A DNA stretch of 64,000 nt from an uncultured Bacilli bacterium (GTDB lineage Bacteria; Bacillota_I; Bacilli_A; RF39; UBA660): contig CAJUBJ010000003.1 of assembly GCA_910584655.1 (NCBI GenBank), positions 183,274 to 247,273 on the forward strand. The letters are read 5' to 3'. The first letter of the stretch is position 1; each line of letters begins with the position of its first letter. The notes below the pieces were generated by a model, which had not been told where the DNA came from, did no database searches, and worked only from the letters and a program-made list of their open reading frames with translations. Positions 7,718-17,287 of the stretch are shown piece after piece. The position numbers and the translations under genes are program-made.

Positions 7718-10150
7718 ATGGCACAAAATACTGATGATATTAAGTTAAAAAGTAGACAAGATGCTGATAAAGCAGTAGATGAATATTTAAGAAAATTAAG
7801 AGAAATTGAAAGTGATTCAACTCTAGATATACCTAAGACTGTTGTACCAGATTCAGATTATCCAACGATTGTACCACCAACAGGGGCTACTACTTCAACA
7901 GATGCAGTTACAGCACCTGGATATGATCCAAATTATAATATTCCTTCTGGTAATACTTCTGTACCTACTAGTCAACCAGTAAATTCAAGACAGAATTTAA
8001 GTGAAGGAAGTATGCCTAAAAGTCCAAGTGAAGCTCCAAAAGATGTACAACCATCAACTTATCCTGATAATAGGGAATCAGCTCCTGATTTAGGAAAAGA
8101 TTATGGGGATGGTTTGGGAGCTCCAGGATATAGACAATATCCTGATTCTGAACAAAATAAATCTCATAAAGTTGATGATAGAGCTGATAAACGTGATGAA
8201 GGTATAAGCTCACTTCCTAATCAGAATCAAGTGGATGGAAATCCTAAGGGACTTGAGAAAAAGGATGGCTTAGAGGATAAACAAAATAAAGGTTTAGAAG
8301 ATAAAAATTCAAAATTAAATCAACCAGATTCTCAAAAAGGAGATAGAAAAAATTCTGATCAAGAAGATGAGTTTGTTCCACCTATGGGACCTCAAAATGG
8401 ATATGGAGCATTAAATAATAGAAAAGGCTCTCCACAACCTGGAATTAATGATAGTACTTCAAGAGCTAGACGTAATTTAGAACATAGTAATAGAGTTCGT
8501 CAGGGTGAACAAGGTGAAAGTCCTAAAAATAGTAAAGCTAAGCAAAGCACTCCTCAAAAAGGAGCTGGAGTTGGTAATAAAGCAAAAGTTAATGCTAATT
8601 CTGGAATTGGTTCAAAAATAAAGAATAAGATTAATAGTTTAGGTAAAGGTAATGGAACTTCATCAACAACAGAGAAAAAAGGACAAGCAAGTGATAAATT
8701 TAAAGCAGCTGTTAAGAAAAAATTATTAGAATTTTTAGCAGCCCATCCTTTTTTAGTTATTGTAATTGGAATTATTTTGTTATTTATAATAATATTAATT
8801 GCATCTAATTTAGAAAATAGTGCTAGTCGAGGTAAAGGTGCTCATTGTACATATAATCTTTCAGGAGTAAGTGCATCAGGAGAAGTAAAATTAGAAGGTT
8901 TACAAGTTGAGTTAATAAATTGTGATGGAACAGCTAGTAATTATACAGTATTAGAAACTGTAGATTTTGAAAAATATGTTTTAGGTGTTGCATTAGCTGA
9001 GATTGGTGCAGAGTCTCCAGATGAAGCCATTAAAGCACAAATTGTTGCAGCAAGAGGATTTGCATTAACAAGAAATAGTGGAATGTGTCCTGGTAATCAA
9101 GATGGATGTTTTTATGGATATAATGTTTCTACTGGAAAAATAAGAATGAGAGCTTGTGAAGCAGATCAAGTTTATTGGGATTATGAGAAAGATATATATA
9201 GACAAGATCGTGGTTCAATTTCAATATATTCACCAGAAATAAATACAGGAACTTTATGGAAACCTGTATTAAATGAATCTAGAAAAGCTCATGTTTTAGA
9301 ACTTGCTAATGAAGTAAAGGGTAAAGTTTTAATTGATTCTACAAAGAGAGTTGTTTCAACTAATTATGTAGCTTCTGTTTCGCAACAATTTATTGATTTA
9401 GCTAATCAGGGAAAAGATTATGAACAAATACTAGCAACAGTTTATACAAATAGTGATGGATTTAGTAGTGGAGAATGTACTAGTTACGGAAATATTGATT
9501 ATGGTGATTATGTTTTATCTTCTGATGGTGATGAAATATTACATGAACCTTTAGATGGATTTTTACGAAAAAATGGTACTAGTATTGAAGAATTTAATAG
9601 TTTAATTTCATCAAATGTAGAAAAAGCTGGTTATGGGACAAGAGCAGGTGTAGTAGCTGCTGCTGTAACATTAATTGCAGAATTAGGTAATAATTATGAT
9701 GTTAAAATTCCTTACTTCTGGGGTGGAGGCCATGCTGATGGTGTGGTTGATGGTTCTTTATCATATTGGGGAAGTACACAATGTCATACTTATGCTAATA
9801 ATACATCTTATAATTATTGTGGCTTAGATTGTTCTGGATTTGTTCCATGGGCAGTAAAAAATGGTGGATTCAATATGTCACAAATGTTAGCTGGTGATTT
9901 TAAGAATCTACCTGGTGTTAGAAAAGTTTCTTTAGGTAATAGTCCTGTAATAGAACCAGGAGATTTATTAGAATCGTCTGGACATATAGTATTAGTAATT
10001 GGTATAGAAGAAGCCTCAGGTAGTTATATTTGTGCAGAAGCAAGTGGTAATTCATCAGGAGTATTATTTACACGTAGACCATTTAATTCTAGTGGTTATT
10101 GGGGTGTTGATATGACTGGTTATTATGAAACTCATGTGAGAGGAAATTAA
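7718..10150 (+). CDS. Secretion-associated wall hydrolase: TM + SpoIID-like + NlpC/P60
   Basis: 810 residues. Residues 1-335 are disordered, charged and Pro/Gln/Asn-rich, presumably cytosolic. One membrane helix lies at about 344-366. A SpoIID/LytB-type domain follows; YVLGVALAEIGAE keeps the Glu (about 427) that is catalytic in SpoIID lytic transglycosylases. The C-terminal 150 residues are NlpC/P60, with nucleophile Cys in LDCSGFV (about 706) and His in SSGHIVLVIG (about 755). The combination would cut both glycan strands and peptides, filling the role of VirB1-like hydrolases that open the wall for type IV machines. Fusion of SpoIID to NlpC/P60 is uncommon. The ribosome site is GGGTGG. Confidence 0.8.
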   Translation: MAQNTDDIKLKSRQDADKAVDEYLRKLREIESDSTLDIPKTVVPDSDYPTIVPPTGATTSTDAVTAPGYDPNYNIPSGNTSVPTSQPVNSRQNLSEGSMPKSPSEAPKDVQPSTYPDNRESAPDLGKDYGDGLGAPGYRQYPDSEQNKSHKVDDRADKRDEGISSLPNQNQVDGNPKGLEKKDGLEDKQNKGLEDKNSKLNQPDSQKGDRKNSDQEDEFVPPMGPQNGYGALNNRKGSPQPGINDSTSRARRNLEHSNRVRQGEQGESPKNSKAKQSTPQKGAGVGNKAKVNANSGIGSKIKNKINSLGKGNGTSSTTEKKGQASDKFKAAVKKKLLEFLAAHPFLVIVIGIILLFIIILIASNLENSASRGKGAHCTYNLSGVSASGEVKLEGLQVELINCDGTASNYTVLETVDFEKYVLGVALAEIGAESPDEAIKAQIVAARGFALTRNSGMCPGNQDGCFYGYNVSTGKIRMRACEADQVYWDYEKDIYRQDRGSISIYSPEINTGTLWKPVLNESRKAHVLELANEVKGKVLIDSTKRVVSTNYVASVSQQFIDLANQGKDYEQILATVYTNSDGFSSGECTSYGNIDYGDYVLSSDGDEILHEPLDGFLRKNGTSIEEFNSLISSNVEKAGYGTRAGVVAAAVTLIAELGNNYDVKIPYFWGGGHADGVVDGSLSYWGSTQCHTYANNTSYNYCGLDCSGFVPWAVKNGGFNMSQMLAGDFKNLPGVRKVSLGNSPVIEPGDLLESSGHIVLVIGIEEASGSYICAEASGNSSGVLFTRRPFNSSGYWGVDMTGYYETHVRGN

Positions 10151-10151
10151 T

Positions 10152-10922
10152 ATGAAGAAGAAAATAATTTTATTAATAGGTTTAGTCTTTTTGTTATGTG
10201 GATGTACTGCTGAAGTTGATATTGATATTAATGGTAATACAATAAAAGAAAGTGTTTCTATAGAAGCTTTTGCTAATGAATATTTAACTAAGGATCAACT
10301 AAAAAATACATTTAGAACATACGTTCCTGCATTTGCTAAAGATCCTATAGTTGATACTATGCCAGATAGTGAAGTTAAAGGAATATCATATTATGATAGA
10401 ACATTAAAAGATTTAGGTACTGGGTATAGATTTAATTATAAGTATAATTTTAATTTGAATAATTATAAGAATTCTCGTACTGTTAAAGAGGGATTTAAAT
10501 CTTCTAGTTTTATTATTGATAATAAAGATAAAACTATATTATTTTCTACAGATAGTGGAGGATTAATGTATTTTAATCAGTATCCAGATTTATTACAAGT
10601 TAAAGTAAATATTACTAGTTCATATGAAGTAAAAGATTGTAATGCTGATTATAAAAATGGTAATGTATATACTTGGATATTTAATAAAGGTGAAAACAAG
10701 AATATATATTTATTATTAGATAATGATTTAGAAAAAGAAGAATCTCCTTCTAAAGAGGAGGAGGATAAACAAACTTCAATAAAAAAAGAAGAAAAAGAAG
10801 AAGAAAGTGTGTTTGTTAAGTTTTTAAATGAACATCCTTTCTTAATTGTTGTATTAAGTTTATTATTGTTTATTATAATTGTTTTAATAGTGTCTAAGAT
10901 GACAAAAATTAAATATAGATAA
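10152..10922 (+). CDS. Lipoprotein with C-terminal membrane anchor
   Basis: 256 residues. The signal peptide ends in a lipobox LLCGC, so the mature protein starts at Cys18. The middle is a beta-rich extracellular domain, then a Glu/Lys-rich linker at about 195-220 and a C-terminal helix in HPFLIVVLSLLLFIIIVLIV. Lipidation plus a C-terminal helix would tether both ends to the membrane. The C-terminal helix closely resembles that of the upstream hydrolase. It starts 1 nt after that gene, so the two are co-translated and probably partners. No named family is recognised. Confidence 0.75.
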   Translation: MKKKIILLIGLVFLLCGCTAEVDIDINGNTIKESVSIEAFANEYLTKDQLKNTFRTYVPAFAKDPIVDTMPDSEVKGISYYDRTLKDLGTGYRFNYKYNFNLNNYKNSRTVKEGFKSSSFIIDNKDKTILFSTDSGGLMYFNQYPDLLQVKVNITSSYEVKDCNADYKNGNVYTWIFNKGENKNIYLLLDNDLEKEESPSKEEEDKQTSIKKEEKEEESVFVKFLNEHPFLIVVLSLLLFIIIVLIVSKMTKIKYR

Positions 10923-10947
10923 AAGGAAATAAACTCCTTTTATTTTT
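10919..10947 (+). terminator. Intrinsic terminator
   Basis: Stem AAAAGGA/TCCTTTT (10921-10927 with 10935-10941) followed by TATTTTT. Confidence 0.75.
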
Positions 10948-10961
10948 CGTATGTTATGTAG

Positions 10962-10967
10962 TATAAT
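10962..10967 (+). promoter_or_regulatory. -10 element TATAAT upstream of virD4
   Basis: TATAAT follows the terminator and predicts a start near 10974 and a 19-nt leader with GGGGTGAT. No good -35 element is seen. Confidence 0.5.
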
Positions 10968-10992
10968 ATATTTAGGTTTGGGGTGATTTCGT

Positions 10993-13836
10993 TTGAAATT
11001 TCGTGTATCAAGTAAAGATTTAATTATGTTTGGTATTTTTGCTGGCTTTTTACTTTATTTATGTGCTATTACTACAACAAATATAAATTATTTTGGAAGA
11101 ACAGGTTCTTTCTATGGTTTAAATCCAATTCCTGGATTTACAGAGTTTTTTGGTGCAACTATTGTATTATTTATAATATTTGTTGTTTTAATTTTTTCTA
11201 GTGTATCATCAGTTGTTTTCGATAGAAAAAAAGGTATTGGTATCGAAATAGGTGAAAAGGAAAATAAAGGATATTCTAGATGGTGTAAAGAAAAAGAGAT
11301 GAAAAGTGATAAGGGTGTTGAAGTAGTAGACCCTTTAGTTAAAGATTCTCCACATGCTGGTATTCCTTTAGTTAATGATGGAAAACATTTATGGGTAGAT
11401 AATGGTGAATATCATAATCTTGTTATAGGTTCTACTGGATCAGGTAAATCACAAACTGTTGTTGAACCAATGGTTGAATTGCTAATTAAAAAAGGCGAAA
11501 GTATGATTATTACCGATCCTAAGGGAGAACTTTATAAAGCAGCTAGTGTTTATATGAAAGAACGTGGGTATAACGTTGTATTGCTAAACTTTCGTGAACC
11601 ACAAAATGGTAATGCTTGGAATCCATTAACTTTACCATATCAATATTATAAAGATGATAATTTTGATAAAGCAACAGAGCTGTTAGATGACGTTGCATTA
11701 AATATTTTGTATGATCCTAATAATAAGAGTGGAGATCCATTCTGGGAAAAATCAGCAGCCGATTATTTTTCTGGTTTGGCTTTAGGATTGTTTGAAGATG
11801 CTGATAAAGATCAAATTAATCTTAATTCAGTAAACTTTATGAGTACTGTAGGAGAAGAAAAGTTTGCAGCTAGTACTTATATAAAAGAGTATTTTACTTT
11901 AAAGGGAGAAGCTTCAAATGCTTATGTATTTGCTTCTAATACAATTAATGCTCCAGCTGATACAAAAGGTGGTATTTTATCAGTATTTAGACAAAAGATA
12001 AGATTATTTGCATCTCGTGAAAATTTATCAGAAATGTTATCATATAGTGATTTTGATATGAGAAATATTGGTAAAGAAAAGACTGCTGTATTTATAGTAA
12101 TTCACGATGAAAAAACAACATATCATGGCCTTGCAACAATATTTATTAAGCAATGTTATGAAACTTTAATTGATGTTGCACAAGCTAATGGTGGTAAGTT
12201 ACCATTTAGAACTAATTTTATTCTAGATGAGTTTGCTAATATGCCTCCTTTAAAAGATGTTACAACAATGGTTACAGCTGCTCGTTCACGTGATATTAGA
12301 TTTACATTTATTATTCAAAACTTTGCTCAGTTAAAGAGTGTTTATGGTAATGAAGATGCTGAAACAATTAAAGGTAACTGTGGTAATTTAGTATATTTAA
12401 TTAGTACAGAACTTGCAGCTTTGGAAGAAATTAGTAAGATGTGTGGTGAAGTAAAATCAAGTGATAAAGATAAAACTGCTTCAACTCCATTAGTTACAGT
12501 TACTGATTTACAAAAATTGAAGTTGTTTGAAGCAATAATAATTAGATGGCGTTTATCACCATTTAAGACTAAGTATACTCCAAACTTTAAAATGGATTGG
12601 GGACATCCTAAATTCGAAGCTGAATATCCTACTAGAAAGAAAAGAGAGATTAGGTTATTTGATGTAAAAGAATTTACAAAAAAGAAAAAGAGTGAAAAAA
12701 TAAAAAACTCTTTAAATGATAAGGGACCTGGATTAAGTGGAGGTAATCCGTTTAAAAATCCAATGGATAGTGATCCATTTGCATCACCTAGAAAACCTAA
12801 TGTTGATCCATTTGGTGGAATGAGTTCTAATGCTCCATTTGGTGCACCTAAAAATGATGGTGGAGGTCTGTTTGGCGGTCTTGGTGGAGGCATAGACTTG
12901 GATGCTATGATGCGAGATATTGATAGAAAAATAGCTGAGTTAGATGCAGAAGAAGCTCGTCAAAAAGAAGAACAAGCCAAGATGAAGGATGCTGAACAAA
13001 AGAAAAGTGAGCAAATTTCTAATAATGATTTACCAAGAATTGATGTAACAAGTAATCATCCTAGTGTTTCTAGTATACCTAATAACATTCCAGTAAATAA
13101 TACAAATAATATGTTTAATGATAGACCAATTTCAAATGTTAGTATTGAAAATGATATGCCAAGACAAAATGTAAAGGATGTTAGTCCTATTATTGAAAAT
13201 AATTATAATAAAGAACAATTATCTATGGATAGTACAATGAATGTTAATAATTCAGTAAATAAATTAGATGATACATTTAGTTCAATTAATAAGATGGATA
13301 ATAGTTTTAATATATTTGGTTCAAATTCAGCTGTATCAAGAAATAATACTGAAATATCTATTGGTAATGAAAAAGCAAATATTGCAGTTGCTACAAGTAG
13401 TCCAATAGAAGAAGAAGATTTTAATTTTGAACCACTTCCGAAGGTAGAAAAGGCTTCTGTTATACAACCTAATTATAATAGTGGAGCAGTTGTTAAAACG
13501 AACGATAATCATGATTATAATATTTATAACTCAGTACCTAATATTATGGAAACTGTAAAGCCAGAAGTTAATCAATCTATTACTGATAGTTTTGAAATAC
13601 CAAAGGAGAAACTTGGTAATGTAAATGAAAAATTAAATGATTATAATATATATAATCAAAAAAATATTTCTACTCAAGTTAATTCTGTTCTTGAACAAAG
13701 AATTGAAACACCAAAGGCAATAACTTTGCCTGAAGAAAAAACTAACGTAAATATTGATCCTGATAAAATTGTAATAAATAATAATAGTGCAATATCAGAT
13801 GATGAATTTTTTGATGATTTTTTTGGAGATGATTAA
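10993..13836 (+). CDS. virD4: VirD4/TraG-type coupling ATPase with long Asn-rich tail
   Basis: 947 residues from a TTG start supported by GGGGTGAT. Two membrane helices (about 10-30 and 53-75) are followed by the TraG/VirD4 ATPase core with Walker A GSTGSGKS (146-153) and Walker B FILDEFANMP (about 408-417). Coupling proteins deliver substrates to the type IV channel. Residues 560-947 are a low-complexity tail rich in Asn, Asp and Gly, ending in an acidic FFDDFFGDD. The tail is much longer than in ordinary VirD4 and could be a substrate-recruitment region. No relaxase gene lies in the window. Confidence 0.9.
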   Translation: MKFRVSSKDLIMFGIFAGFLLYLCAITTTNINYFGRTGSFYGLNPIPGFTEFFGATIVLFIIFVVLIFSSVSSVVFDRKKGIGIEIGEKENKGYSRWCKEKEMKSDKGVEVVDPLVKDSPHAGIPLVNDGKHLWVDNGEYHNLVIGSTGSGKSQTVVEPMVELLIKKGESMIITDPKGELYKAASVYMKERGYNVVLLNFREPQNGNAWNPLTLPYQYYKDDNFDKATELLDDVALNILYDPNNKSGDPFWEKSAADYFSGLALGLFEDADKDQINLNSVNFMSTVGEEKFAASTYIKEYFTLKGEASNAYVFASNTINAPADTKGGILSVFRQKIRLFASRENLSEMLSYSDFDMRNIGKEKTAVFIVIHDEKTTYHGLATIFIKQCYETLIDVAQANGGKLPFRTNFILDEFANMPPLKDVTTMVTAARSRDIRFTFIIQNFAQLKSVYGNEDAETIKGNCGNLVYLISTELAALEEISKMCGEVKSSDKDKTASTPLVTVTDLQKLKLFEAIIIRWRLSPFKTKYTPNFKMDWGHPKFEAEYPTRKKREIRLFDVKEFTKKKKSEKIKNSLNDKGPGLSGGNPFKNPMDSDPFASPRKPNVDPFGGMSSNAPFGAPKNDGGGLFGGLGGGIDLDAMMRDIDRKIAELDAEEARQKEEQAKMKDAEQKKSEQISNNDLPRIDVTSNHPSVSSIPNNIPVNNTNNMFNDRPISNVSIENDMPRQNVKDVSPIIENNYNKEQLSMDSTMNVNNSVNKLDDTFSSINKMDNSFNIFGSNSAVSRNNTEISIGNEKANIAVATSSPIEEEDFNFEPLPKVEKASVIQPNYNSGAVVKTNDNHDYNIYNSVPNIMETVKPEVNQSITDSFEIPKEKLGNVNEKLNDYNIYNQKNISTQVNSVLEQRIETPKAITLPEEKTNVNIDPDKIVINNNSAISDDEFFDDFFGDD

Positions 13837-13881
13837 TATACATCTTCTTTTTTTGTTTCATAAAATATATTAGGTGATTAT

Positions 13882-14130
13882 ATGAAAAAAATATTATTAA
13901 AAGATTATCATTCTAATATGGGAATATTTATTGATGTTAATAGTAATGATAATCATGTAGTAAGTAATAGTGTACATATTCCATATGAAAAATTATTAAT
14001 TAATCATAGTGAATTATTAGATAAAAGTAAAAAGTATTATTTATATTGTAATGGTGGAATTAAAAGTAAGAAGGCTGTTAATATATTAGAATTCTATGGA
14101 TATGATGTTACTTTAATAGTTAAGAATTAA
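13882..14130 (+). CDS. Small rhodanese-like domain protein
   Basis: 82 residues, a minimal single rhodanese domain. The active-site loop YCNGGIKSKKAV supplies the putative persulfide Cys56. VHIPYEKL and YGYDVTLI match the usual NIPL and GYxxVxxL positions. Such proteins carry sulfane sulfur in the cytosol. The ribosome site AGGTGAT is 5 nt upstream. It is not obviously linked to the secretion genes before it. Confidence 0.75.
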   Translation: MKKILLKDYHSNMGIFIDVNSNDNHVVSNSVHIPYEKLLINHSELLDKSKKYYLYCNGGIKSKKAVNILEFYGYDVTLIVKN

Positions 14131-14150
14131 TACCATATGGTATTTTTTCT
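14129..14150 (+). terminator. Intrinsic terminator
   Basis: Palindrome AATACCATATGGTATT (14129-14144) followed by T residues. Confidence 0.65.
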
Positions 14151-14206
14151 ATTGTAAGTTTACATATTTCTACCTTAGGTTGATTGTATTTACATATATC
14201 TTAAAT

Positions 14207-14212
14207 TATAAT
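14207..14212 (+). promoter_or_regulatory. -10 element TATAAT placed very close to the start codon
   Basis: The predicted transcription start is near 14219, only 3-9 nt before the candidate ATGs at 14222 and 14228, with no Shine-Dalgarno. The mRNA may be leaderless or nearly so. Confidence 0.4.
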
Positions 14213-14221
14213 AATGTTGTG

Positions 14222-14836
14222 ATGTATATGGAAGTTACAGAGATTATAAACGGAATAAAAAATATGGGAGACTTTTTGAATGATTTTTTATTAAGTTTGG
14301 GAGTTTGGGCTCCTATATTAAGTTCAATTTTAATACTTTTAGAAGGAATACTAGCATTTTTACCTCTGGTAGTATTTGTTACAATAAATATTTTGATTTT
14401 GGGACCTATTGTGGGTGGTTTAATATCATGGATTATGACTACTATAGGAAGTTTTTTAACATTTTATTTATGTAGGAAAGGATTTAATAATTTCTTTCAA
14501 AATAAAGTATCTAATTCAAAGAAATTATTAAGTTTTATGAACAAAGTAGATAATTTGAAATTTAAACAGTTAGTTTTGTTAATAGCCATTCCTTTTGCAC
14601 CTTCTTTTTTTATTAATGTAGGAGCTGGATTATCAAATATATCTATTAAAAAATATTTCTATTCATTAGTTGTAGGTAAGATATTTGTAATAATATTTTT
14701 GGGTTATATTGGATGTAATATAGTTGAGTGCTTTACAAATCCAGTAGTTTTAATAAAAGTTGTTGTTTTAGTTGTTATAGCTTATATTGTGGCACAAATA
14801 GTTAATAAAAAATTTGATTTAGATGAGAGGTTTTAA
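14222..14836 (+). CDS. VTT-domain (TVP38/TMEM64/DedA-like) membrane protein
   Basis: About 204 residues from the ATG at 14222 (14228 is also possible). Five to six hydrophobic helices are present. The core GPIVGGLISWIMTTIGSFLTF and the later RxxPFxPxxxxNxxxG-like stretch (AIPFAPSFFINVGAGLSNIS) fit the VTT/SNARE-associated family of scramblase- or flippase-like membrane proteins. A longer frame from a TTG at 14180 would run through the promoter, so it is rejected. It ends 2 nt before rmuC, so the two form an operon. Confidence 0.7.
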   Translation: MYMEVTEIINGIKNMGDFLNDFLLSLGVWAPILSSILILLEGILAFLPLVVFVTINILILGPIVGGLISWIMTTIGSFLTFYLCRKGFNNFFQNKVSNSKKLLSFMNKVDNLKFKQLVLLIAIPFAPSFFINVGAGLSNISIKKYFYSLVVGKIFVIIFLGYIGCNIVECFTNPVVLIKVVVLVVIAYIVAQIVNKKFDLDERF

Positions 14837-14838
14837 GC

Positions 14839-15921
14839 ATGGAGTATGTTTTATTAATATTGTTAATAATTTTAATAATATTATCTTTTTTGAATTTAAT
14901 GAAAAAAAATGATGATAAAGATTTCGTTGAAAGATTGGGTAAATTAGAGAAAAATGTTAGTAATGATTTAGCTGATTTTAAATTTGATATAAATAAATAT
15001 TTAATGGATGATTTTGATAAGATAAATAATAAAATTGAACAAAAATTGATGTTAATTAATGATAAAGTAAATGAAAGAATTGATCAAAATTTTGATAAAA
15101 CTAATAAAACTTTTAATAATATTTTAGAAAGATTGACTAAAATAGATGAAGCTCAGAAGAAAATAGATAGTTTATCAACTGAAATTGTAGGATTGCAAAG
15201 TGTATTAACAGATAAAAAAACTAGGGGAATTTTTGGTGAAGTAAATTTGAATTATATATTATCATCAGTATTCGGTGAAGGGAATAAAAATGTATATGAT
15301 ATTCAACATACTTTAAGTAATGGAAGTATTGCAGATTCTATTTTGTATGCTCCTTCACCTTTAGGAACTATATGTATTGATAGTAAATTTCCTTTAGAAA
15401 ATTACGAAAGAATGACGGATAGAAGTTTATCAAATATGGAAAGAGAAAGTGCTACTAAATTATTTAAAAGTGATGTAAAAAAGCATATTGATGCCATTAG
15501 TAATAAATATATAATTCCTGGAGAAACAGCAGATGAAGCTATAATGTTTTTACCGGCTGAGGCAATATTTGCTGAGATTAATGCATATCATCCTGAATTA
15601 CTTAAATATTCATATGAAAAAAGAGTGTGGATAACTAGTCCAACAACACTGATGAGTACTTTAACAATTATACAAATGATACTTAAAAATATGGAAAGAG
15701 ATAAATATGCACAAATAATCCATGTTGAATTAAATAAATTGAGTAAAGAGTTTAGTAAATATAGAGAAAGATGGGATAAGTTATCTCGTAGTATAGACAC
15801 TGTTACTAAAGATATAAAAGATATAAATATCACTACAGAAAAGATTACAAAAAGATTCGATTCTATAAATAGTGTTGATATAGGTTTAATAGAACATGTT
15901 AATATAGATGAAGAAAATTGA
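14839..15921 (+). CDS. rmuC: RmuC family DNA recombination-limiting protein
   Basis: 360 residues. One N-terminal membrane helix (3-22) is followed by a coiled coil to about 120 and the RmuC nuclease-like core: TRGIFGEVNLNYIL, CIDSKFPLENY, FLPAEAIFAEI, VWITSPTTLMSTL. The family has a PD-(D/E)XK-like fold and limits inversions at short repeats. Length and order of motifs are normal for the family. Confidence 0.9.
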   Translation: MEYVLLILLIILIILSFLNLMKKNDDKDFVERLGKLEKNVSNDLADFKFDINKYLMDDFDKINNKIEQKLMLINDKVNERIDQNFDKTNKTFNNILERLTKIDEAQKKIDSLSTEIVGLQSVLTDKKTRGIFGEVNLNYILSSVFGEGNKNVYDIQHTLSNGSIADSILYAPSPLGTICIDSKFPLENYERMTDRSLSNMERESATKLFKSDVKKHIDAISNKYIIPGETADEAIMFLPAEAIFAEINAYHPELLKYSYEKRVWITSPTTLMSTLTIIQMILKNMERDKYAQIIHVELNKLSKEFSKYRERWDKLSRSIDTVTKDIKDINITTEKITKRFDSINSVDIGLIEHVNIDEEN

Positions 15922-15948
15922 TATCTTTTGTAAAAAGAGGTAAAAAAA

Positions 15949-17286
15949 ATGAAACAAATAAAGGATTTTATAACTAGCAAGAAGTTTATTATTGTAATTG
16001 TCTTAATTGGTTTGATAATATCTGGATTTGCTGGAAGTTATTATTATATGAAAAAATCAGAAAAAGAGAGGCAAGAAGAATTATTTTTGTTAGAACAAAA
16101 GAAATTGGAAGATGAACGTTTAATAAAAGAAAATATTATAAATAATGCACAAAAAAATGTTGCTAATTTATATGATGAAGCTGATATTCCTAAAAATGAT
16201 ATTTCTGATGAAGAAATTAATCAGGTTATTATAGATGTTAATTTAGTAGAAGATGAAGAAATTAAAAGTACTTTATTAAAACAAATAAATGAAGTTAATG
16301 AGTATAGGAGTGTTTTAAAAAATATAGATAGTTTGTTTATAGATAATGTTTTAATATCTACTACGAATGATAATGATATAAAAATGTTGCAAGATAGTAT
16401 AGATAAATTGCAAGATAAATGGAAAAATGATTGTAATGAAAAATTAAATAATATGAGAAAGCAGAGAAGTAATATTTTAGATGCTGATAAAAAAGTAAAA
16501 GCTTTATTTAGTGATTCTAAATTAACGATAGTAAAAACAAATGTTACAAGGAATAAGTATAATAGTGTAAAAAATGTGGTAAATAAATTACCACAAAAAG
16601 ATTTAAAGAAAAAATATAATGAAGATTTAGATAAGGTATTAAAAGAAATTGAAGAGAGAGAAGAAAAAGCTCGCAAGGAAGCTGAAGAGAAAGCTCGAAA
16701 AGAGGCAGAAATAAAAGCTTCGTGGGTAAAACTTGATGTTCCTTATATAAGTCAAAATAAAAATCAAATATATAATGGTTGTGAAGCAGCATCTCTTTTA
16801 ATGGGATTACAATATAAAGGTTATTTAAAAGATGCTAGTTTAAAATATATTGCTGATGAAATGCCTAAAAGTGAAGATGATCCACATATTGGTTTTGTAA
16901 GAGATATTTATGGATTTGAACCAAGAGATGTACCACATTGGATTGCTCCTGATGCTTTAGCAAAGTTTGGTAGAAGTATAAGTGGCAATAATAAAATTAA
17001 AGATATAACTGGAACGAATGTTGAAGGATTAAAGAAAGAAATTGATAAAGGAAATCCAGTTATTATATATGCAACTGGAGGTAATTTTGATGATCCAATT
17101 AATTGGGTTGAAGAAGTACCTAAAAATGTTCATGTAATGTTATTAGTTGGATATAATCCTAAAAGTAATCAAATGTTAATAAATGATCCGTGGACTAAAA
17201 CATCAACAGGACAGGTTTATATTTCCTTAGATAGGTTTACGACTATTTATAATGAGATAGGTAAAAAAGCTGTTGTTGTTGGTTAA
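15949..17286 (+). CDS. Membrane-anchored C39-like cysteine peptidase
   Basis: 445 residues. Signal anchor at about 12-34, then a long Lys/Glu-rich helical region to about 260, then a C39_2-type papain-like domain. The Cys of NGCEAASLLMGL (about 277), the His of HVMLLVGYN (about 394) and NDPWTK (about 412) form the expected Cys-His-Asp set. Such enzymes act outside the cell on wall or surface proteins. GxxGCEA and the C-terminal layout are normal. It follows rmuC by 27 nt; the substrate is unknown. Confidence 0.75.
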   Translation: MKQIKDFITSKKFIIVIVLIGLIISGFAGSYYYMKKSEKERQEELFLLEQKKLEDERLIKENIINNAQKNVANLYDEADIPKNDISDEEINQVIIDVNLVEDEEIKSTLLKQINEVNEYRSVLKNIDSLFIDNVLISTTNDNDIKMLQDSIDKLQDKWKNDCNEKLNNMRKQRSNILDADKKVKALFSDSKLTIVKTNVTRNKYNSVKNVVNKLPQKDLKKKYNEDLDKVLKEIEEREEKARKEAEEKARKEAEIKASWVKLDVPYISQNKNQIYNGCEAASLLMGLQYKGYLKDASLKYIADEMPKSEDDPHIGFVRDIYGFEPRDVPHWIAPDALAKFGRSISGNNKIKDITGTNVEGLKKEIDKGNPVIIYATGGNFDDPINWVEEVPKNVHVMLLVGYNPKSNQMLINDPWTKTSTGQVYISLDRFTTIYNEIGKKAVVVG

Positions 17287-17287
17287 T

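Noticed and set aside
12342..12893. 183-codon minus-strand frame opposite virD4
   Set aside because: It overlaps the conserved ATPase core and Gly/Pro-rich tail of VirD4; Pro-rich composition is the antisense shadow.
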